64,000 nt of DNA from contig NZ_JAGSYB010000001.1 in the NCBI RefSeq assembly GCF_025685415.1, positions 248,001 through 312,000 of the forward strand. The letters are read 5' to 3'. Under the pieces are notes generated by a model, which was not told where the DNA came from, did no database searches, and saw nothing but the letters and a program-made list of their open reading frames with translations. Within the stretch, counting starts at the first letter, position 1. Every line of letters begins with the position of its first letter. The position numbers and the translations under genes were made by a program. Origin of the DNA: Terriglobus aquaticus. Its GTDB lineage: Bacteria; Acidobacteriota; Terriglobia; Terriglobales; Acidobacteriaceae. Below, piece by piece: positions 58,832 through 64,000 of this stretch.

Positions 58832-60304
58832 CTAGTGGGCGACAAGCTCCGAGTGATACCCCTCTTCGCCGTGCTGCGAAAGGTCGAGGCCTTCCGCCTC
58901 GTCAGCCGCGCTCACCCGCAATCCGATCGTCTTGTCCACCACGAACAGAAGGATCAGCGTGCCAACGATCGAGACACCCCAGGCAATCGCCACACCGATC
59001 AACTGGTTCACGACCTGGTGCACGTTCCCGTCCGCCAGGCCTACAGCCTTGCCTGCGCCGTAGGCAGGATTGATCACCACCGTCGCGAACACGCCCGTCA
59101 GGATGGCTCCCATCGTGCCACCGGCGCCGTGCACTCCAAAGGCGTCCAGCGAGTCGTCATAGCCAAACTTCGCCTTGACGAAGAAGACCATTAAAAAGCA
59201 GAAGACGCCCACGATCAGGCCGATCCAAAGCGCTGCCATCGGCGTGACAAACCCGGAAGCAGGCGTAATACCGACCAGCCCGGCAACGGCTCCGCTGATC
59301 GCTCCCAGAGCGGTGGGCTTTCCGGTCTTCAGCCATTCGGCAAGAGTCCACCCGCTGGCTGCCGCTGCTGCCGCAAAGTGAGTGGTAACAAAGGCACTGG
59401 TGGCCAACGTCCCGGCGTTCAGCGCGGAGCCGGCGTTGAAGCCGAACCAGCCCACCCAAAGCAGCCCGGCGCCAATGCAACTCAGCACCACACTGTGCGG
59501 CGGCATAGCTTCACGGGGGTAGCCGATCCGCTTGCCCAGGTACAGCGCCGTGATCAGCGCCGACACACCGCTGGTGATGTGCACCACGGTGCCGCCCGCG
59601 AAATCGAGGCAGGGAATGCGGCCGCCGGAGATGTTCAGCAAGCCACCCGCGCCCCACACCATGTGCGCCATTGGCGCATAAACAACGATCGACCAGAGCG
59701 TCAGAAACACGCAGGTGGCCGAGAACTTCATACGTTCCGCAAAAGCTCCCGTGATGAGCGCTGGCGTAATGATGGCGAACATCATCTGGAAGACCATGAA
59801 GGTCTGCTCTGGGATGGTTGGCGCATACGGCGATGGAGCCAGGCCCACGCCCTTCAGAAACACGTGCTCAAAGCTGCCGATCACGCTGTTGCCGTGACCG
59901 AATGCGAGGGAGTACAGCACCAGTCCCCAAAGAACGGTGATGATGCCCATCATCGCCATGGTCTGCATCATGGTGCCCAGCACATTCTTTCGCCGCACCA
60001 GTCCGCCATAGAAGAGGATCAGCCCCGGCGCACTCATCATCAGCACGAGCGCACTCGAAACCAGCATCCAGCCGTTGTCTCCGGCCATCTGCGCGTTCGC
60101 GATCGCGGTCTGCAGGTCGGCATTCTGCTTTTCCAGCGCCGCCATGCGCTTCTCCTGGGCGGCGTCGCTCACGGGAGCCGTAGCGGCGCTGATGCCGTGC
60201 ACGTTTGCGCCGGGCCCGGAGGCCACCTGGGCACGGGCTGCAGGCACGCCTAGCAGGAGGAGACAACATATCGGCAGTAGAAGCCGACGTAGAGATTCAC
60301 GCAT
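58832..60304 (-). CDS. amtB: Ammonium transporter with periplasmic N-terminal extension
   Basis: 490 residues from the ATG at 60304. Signal peptide MRESLRRLLLPICCLLLLG, then a short charged coiled coil (AAQEKRMAALEKQNADLQ) before the eleven-helix channel. Conserved histidine regions are FAGGTVVHITSGVSALI and FGVHGAGGTMGAIL. The extension and signal peptide are commoner in AmtB of some phyla than in E. coli. Expression is likely nitrogen-linked, with glnB 117 nt downstream. Confidence 0.95.
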   Translation of the reverse strand: MRESLRRLLLPICCLLLLGVPAARAQVASGPGANVHGISAATAPVSDAAQEKRMAALEKQNADLQTAIANAQMAGDNGWMLVSSALVLMMSAPGLILFYGGLVRRKNVLGTMMQTMAMMGIITVLWGLVLYSLAFGHGNSVIGSFEHVFLKGVGLAPSPYAPTIPEQTFMVFQMMFAIITPALITGAFAERMKFSATCVFLTLWSIVVYAPMAHMVWGAGGLLNISGGRIPCLDFAGGTVVHITSGVSALITALYLGKRIGYPREAMPPHSVVLSCIGAGLLWVGWFGFNAGSALNAGTLATSAFVTTHFAAAAAASGWTLAEWLKTGKPTALGAISGAVAGLVGITPASGFVTPMAALWIGLIVGVFCFLMVFFVKAKFGYDDSLDAFGVHGAGGTMGAILTGVFATVVINPAYGAGKAVGLADGNVHQVVNQLIGVAIAWGVSIVGTLILLFVVDKTIGLRVSAADEAEGLDLSQHGEEGYHSELVAH

Positions 60305-60459
60305 GGGCAGTTCGACCTTTCGCATGGAGGGAAGGGAGGACCGTCCGCCCGCCTTTTGGTTGCAGGCGGAGACAGGGGCATCGGGGCGCATTTGTGGCGT
60401 CCGGAGTACGTCTGTTGCTGAGCTGTTTCCGTTTACTGTACAGGACGAATCGAGAATTC

Positions 60460-61161
60460 ATGCAGACTCAACTTCAGATGTGCTCCCGTGGTTTATTTCT
60501 GCTCTTTGTTGCGGCGATCACCCTCACGGTTCCTCTATCCGCTCAGAGCGGGTGCGGGCGGCAGACCCTGGAAGGCGAGGTCCGCCAGGGGCAGGCCTGG
60601 CAGCACACCCTCTCGCCGGCGCTCGACCTCAAGCTGGAGGCTGTTCCAGCCGGATGGATGATCCGGGTGCTGCCTCACAACGGCCAGCGTCCGCCGCACG
60701 ATGCCGCGGAGCTCGCGAACCCGCCGTACCGCTCGCCAACGCCAATCCTGATCTCGACTGACTTCTCCTTCCGCGCGCAGGACGCCGTCGCCTGGAACCC
60801 TCGAACGTTCCGGTTCTTTCCCACGGCGGCAGAAACCGCAAAGGCAGAAGCGCTCTACCAGGCGTCCCTTCGAGACCCGCAGCACCCGGCAGCCGTCGCG
60901 GACCTTTATCCGCTCATCGCCACCGCTCCCGAGGCGACGCTGCGGATCACGGATGCAGAAATCGTAGGCGGCACCGCCAACCAGACCGCGGCCGCCGCCA
61001 CTGTCGCCTCCCACCTGGAACAGACCGCACACATCGTGCGCACCGACCTTGCACCCAGTCCGCTGGGCACCCTGTTGCGTCTGCGGTTTCGCATCGATGT
61101 GCCGGCTTTTGCCACGAACTGCCACGGAGCAGCGCCAGGTGTGCGACCGTCGCTACAATAG
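60460..61161 (+). CDS. Secreted protein of unknown function
   Basis: 233 residues from the ATG at 60460. Signal peptide ([17 protein letters not shown]), then a mature part starting [18 protein letters not shown] that resembles secreted carbohydrate- or membrane-associated domains with repeated Thr/Ala/Arg and no catalytic pattern. An alternative ATG lies at 60478. The stop is 4 nt before the nuoB ATG, so the two are probably transcribed together. Confidence 0.65.
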   Translation: MQTQLQMCSRGLFLLFVAAITLTVPLSAQSGCGRQTLEGEVRQGQAWQHTLSPALDLKLEAVPAGWMIRVLPHNGQRPPHDAAELANPPYRSPTPILISTDFSFRAQDAVAWNPRTFRFFPTAAETAKAEALYQASLRDPQHPAAVADLYPLIATAPEATLRITDAEIVGGTANQTAAAATVASHLEQTAHIVRTDLAPSPLGTLLRLRFRIDVPAFATNCHGAAPGVRPSLQ

Positions 61162-61165
61162 AGGC

Positions 61166-61780
<615 letters not shown>

Positions 61781-61807
61781 ATCGAGAGCGCGCGTCTTAC
61801 GTTACCC

Positions 61808-61838
61808 ACCGCGGAGACCGGCATGCCGGCTCCGCGGT
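61808..61838 (+). terminator. Strong hairpin after nuoB
   Basis: ACCGCGGAG (61808-61816) pairs with CTCCGCGGT (61830-61838) and encloses a CCGGC/GCCGG stem, giving a nearly continuous 14-bp helix. No T-run follows, so it may be a factor-dependent or bidirectional end. Confidence 0.6.
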
Positions 61839-62218
61839 TGCCGTTTAGGACGGTTGCCGACGCGTGGCGCAGTCTTGTTGGAGGAGTGATTCGCCAGACG
61901 TAGAAAATCGGGCATGTGGCAAATATCGACATCGAGCTAAGCAGCGCGGACACGATTTTGAACATCGCATAGGGCATACAACGAATAGCAACGCGTTACT
62001 GATTCGGTTCAGAACGCAGTTGCAATCACGACTGGCTGGTGTAAACAAGCACTTATCTAGTCAGGCCCTGTTTGGAGTTTTGTGTAGGTTTCATTACAGA
62101 TTTTGCGTTGCGCTTGAGGCACTCTGCTATACACTTCAAGCGCGCTTCAAGCAAAGTGCGGGCTGCACTACAGAAAAGCCCGTGTTCATTGGCAAGTATT
62201 TCCGCGGAGGTAATCTCG
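61839..62218. other. Long non-coding gap before the OmpA-like gene
   Basis: 380 nt with no convincing gene, lower in GC than its surroundings, as expected of a promoter region. A TATACA box at 62128-62133 could be a -10, but the upstream TTGCGT/TTGCGC boxes give poor spacing (19 or 14), so it is tentative. A direct repeat of CTTCAAGC flanks a CG. The last 10 nt before the ATG hold GGAGG. Confidence 0.45.
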
Positions 62219-63868
62219 ATGTATTCTCAGCAGTTTCGCAAGCTAGGCCGGTGTGTACTGGCTGCAAGCGCAGTCAGTCTGGGCGCACTCAGCCTGGGTG
62301 CGCAAACGACCACCGGTGCCGCACCTGCGCCCGCAGGTCCCAACCCGTCGCGTGTCGACCTGTTCGGTGGGTATTCCTACCTTGGGCCGCATGGCGTGGT
62401 CAAGCCGGCCAACATCGGCTACGCGTCCGTTGACGAGGGCGCGATTGGAAGCGGTACGTACTGGTTCAACAAGTACGTTGGTGCTCAGCTCGAGTTCTCC
62501 GCGCATCCCGGTGGTCGTAACGACGCAGCCTACTTCGCCTCGGGCGGTCTGGCTGTGCGCGCCCCCATGCAGTACTTCACGCTGTTTGCCCACGGCCTGG
62601 CCGGTGGCGCACGCGTGGGTGGCCCCAACAACACCCCCGGCAATCCGTTCTACGTAGAGCCCTACCAGTGGGGACCGACCCTGACGGCCGGCGGCGGTAT
62701 GGATTACGACCTGCCCAAGATCGGTGGCTTCCGCCTGGGTCTGCGTCTGTTCCAGGCTGACTATGTGTACTTCCACGAGGACTTCGGGCCTTACTTCCCG
62801 GTTCCGACGAACCAGCAGAACGCGGGTATCCTCGGTGGCCGCGCGAACATCAACAACGCCCGTCTTTCCACGGGTCTGGTCCTGAAGTTCGGTTCCATCG
62901 TGCCGCCGCCGCCGGTTACCTATGCCTGCGTCGTCAGCCCGACTTCTGCCTACGCGGGTGACCCGATTACCGTCACCGGTACGGCTGCGAACCTGAACCC
63001 CAAGAAGACCCCGACCTATAGCTGGACCTCTGACGGTGGCAAGATCACCGGCACCAGCAACGTCGCAAACATCGACACCACGGGCCTGAACGCCGGCACC
63101 TACAACGTGAAGGGCCATGTCAGCGAAGGCGCCAAGCCTGGCCAATTCGCGGACTGCACCGTGCCGTTCACGATCAACCCGCCGCAGCCGCCCACCATCA
63201 CCTGCTCGGCCTCGCCGTCGTCGGTGAACCCGGGTGACTCGTCCACCATCACCTCCATGGCGAACAGCCCGCAGGGCCGTCCGCTGACTTACAGCTACTC
63301 GGCGACCGCTGGTTCCATCTCTGGCACCACGTCGACCACGACGCTGTCCACTGTGGGCGCTGCGCCTGGCACCATCACCGTCACCTGCAACGTTGCGGAT
63401 GACAAGGGCCAGACCGCTTCCGCTACCACCACCGTCTCGATCACTGCACCGCCGGCGCCGGTTGTGGCCAGCACGCAGCAGCTCTGCACGATCAGCTTCA
63501 CCAACGACAAGCGCCGTCCGGCTCGTGTCGACAACGAAGCCAAGGCTTGCCTTGACCAGATCGCTCAGAACCTGAACCGTTCGGCTGACTCCAAGCTCGC
63601 TGTCACCGGCAACGGTAAGGGCAAGCTCGCTGCACAGCGCGCGGTCAACGAGAAGGAATACCTGACCCACGGTGAAGGCGGCGCTGGTATCGATCCGTCC
63701 CGCATCCAGGTCTACACCGGCACCACCGGCGACGACACGGTCACCAACACGCTGATTCCGGCAGGCGCAACCGCTGGCGACTACGGCACCCCGGTCGATG
63801 AGACCAAGGTGAAGGCGCAGTCCCGCACCGCGGCCGCCCCGGCTCACCACCGCCGTCACAAGAAGTAA
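62219..63868 (+). CDS. OmpA-like outer-membrane protein with Ig-like insertions
   Basis: 549 residues from the ATG at 62219. Signal peptide 1-28 (LAASAVSLGALSLGAQ), a beta-barrel-like part (about 35-225, aromatic-terminated strands such as TYWFNKYVGAQLEFSA), two Ig/PKD-like domains (about 240-420, CVVSPTSAYAGDPITVTG and CSASPSSVNPGDSSTITS), then a C-terminal OmpA-type domain (DNEAKACLDQIAQNL, KLAAQRAVNEKEYL) in which the usual GHTD is replaced by TGNGKGK. A basic His-rich tail ends HHRRHKK. Confidence 0.85.
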   Translation: MYSQQFRKLGRCVLAASAVSLGALSLGAQTTTGAAPAPAGPNPSRVDLFGGYSYLGPHGVVKPANIGYASVDEGAIGSGTYWFNKYVGAQLEFSAHPGGRNDAAYFASGGLAVRAPMQYFTLFAHGLAGGARVGGPNNTPGNPFYVEPYQWGPTLTAGGGMDYDLPKIGGFRLGLRLFQADYVYFHEDFGPYFPVPTNQQNAGILGGRANINNARLSTGLVLKFGSIVPPPPVTYACVVSPTSAYAGDPITVTGTAANLNPKKTPTYSWTSDGGKITGTSNVANIDTTGLNAGTYNVKGHVSEGAKPGQFADCTVPFTINPPQPPTITCSASPSSVNPGDSSTITSMANSPQGRPLTYSYSATAGSISGTTSTTTLSTVGAAPGTITVTCNVADDKGQTASATTTVSITAPPAPVVASTQQLCTISFTNDKRRPARVDNEAKACLDQIAQNLNRSADSKLAVTGNGKGKLAAQRAVNEKEYLTHGEGGAGIDPSRIQVYTGTTGDDTVTNTLIPAGATAGDYGTPVDETKVKAQSRTAAAPAHHRRHKK

Positions 63869-63884
63869 CCCGCAGTACAACCGC

Positions 63885-63914
63885 AAAACGGCTGGCCATC
63901 AGGCCAGCCGTTTT
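63885..63914 (+). terminator. Terminator after the OmpA-like gene
   Basis: AAAACGGCTGGCC and its exact complement around ATCA (13-bp stem), followed by CGTTTGTTTG. Confidence 0.9.
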
Positions 63915-63949
63915 CGTTTGTTTGCGTGCTTCGTCTACTCATCCAGGAG

Positions 63950-64000
63950 CTACACCGGGCCGTTCTTCGCCCAGTCGCGCCCTGGGCAAGGTTGAATTGC
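63950..64000 (-). CDS. Possible C-terminal end of a minus-strand gene
   Basis: On the minus strand from the window edge, one frame reads IQPCPGRDWAKNGPV and stops at 63950-63952. Only 16 codons are visible and other frames are also open, so coding status is a guess. Confidence 0.2.
   Translation of the reverse strand, partial: AIQPCPGRDWAKNGPV

Noticed and set aside
61049-61165. Longer N-terminus for nuoB
   Set aside because: Overlaps the upstream secreted protein and contains non-family Cys/Arg-rich residues.
62243-63886. 547-codon minus-strand frame opposite the OmpA-like gene
   Set aside because: Arg/Val/Gly-rich antisense frame; the plus strand has a signal peptide, ribosome site and terminator.

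Overview
The window is GC-rich, gene-dense bacterial chromosome. It looks like a soil acidobacterium (Acidobacteriota, probably Terriglobia/Acidobacteriaceae). That placement is inferred from the gene set and protein style: a HemQ-type heme pathway, a two-gene methionine synthase, a GKGVRTVQRWE helix-turn-helix protein, scattered nuo genes and OmpA-like barrels with Ig-like insertions. I see no insertion sequence, prophage, CRISPR array or rRNA. One tRNA-Gln is present. Most genes are core housekeeping.

Layout. 1-1.5 kb: folE and two tandem 6-pyruvoyltetrahydropterin synthase paralogues, then tRNA-Gln. 1.8-7.3 kb: mutS-anmK-peptide-binding lipoprotein, translationally coupled. 7.4-14.2 kb: heme genes hemX-like, hemA, two small hydrophilic ORFs, hemC and hemD, facing a hemQ-nth operon. 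14.3-20.3 kb: dedA, then flagellar genes (motB, motA, flbD on minus; flagellin, fliD, fliS on plus) with back-to-back sigma-28-like promoters. 20.7-26.1 kb: HTH protein, ubiD-family decarboxylase, a SUOX-fold secreted protein, nuoI and an M3 peptidase. 26.1-32.5 kb: sulfur amino-acid region, with metH in two overlapping genes behind a possibly bistable leader, a degenerate receiver protein, and a SAM-I riboswitch controlling a threonine-synthase-like enzyme plus a ThiS/MoaD-like sulfur carrier. 32.5-41.1 kb: two tiny membrane proteins, then the proteostasis set lon, clpX, clpP, tig, and a membrane-anchored unknown protein. 41.2-51.4 kb: family 5 uracil-DNA glycosylase, YtxH protein, a tripartite RND efflux operon, a YncE-like propeller and a two-component system. 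51.5-64 kb: clpC, an orphan LolD-like ATPase, a GNAT protein, the nitrogen cluster glnD-glnB-amtB, nuoB and a large OmpA-like outer-membrane protein.

The most interesting unit is 30.6-32.5 kb. A SAM-sensing riboswitch with a ribosome-binding-site-sequestering hairpin sits in front of a PLP enzyme of the threonine-synthase family, and the next gene encodes a ubiquitin-fold sulfur carrier ending Gly-Gly-Leu-Arg. Switching off threonine synthesis when SAM is high makes little sense, so the pair is better explained as a methionine/homocysteine route in which sulfur comes from a protein thiocarboxylate. That is an inference, but it is directly testable. Two other regulatory observations are worth checking: a CTTAAG-N5-TTTAAG box overlapping the predicted promoter of the RND pump operon, and mutually exclusive helices in the metH leader.
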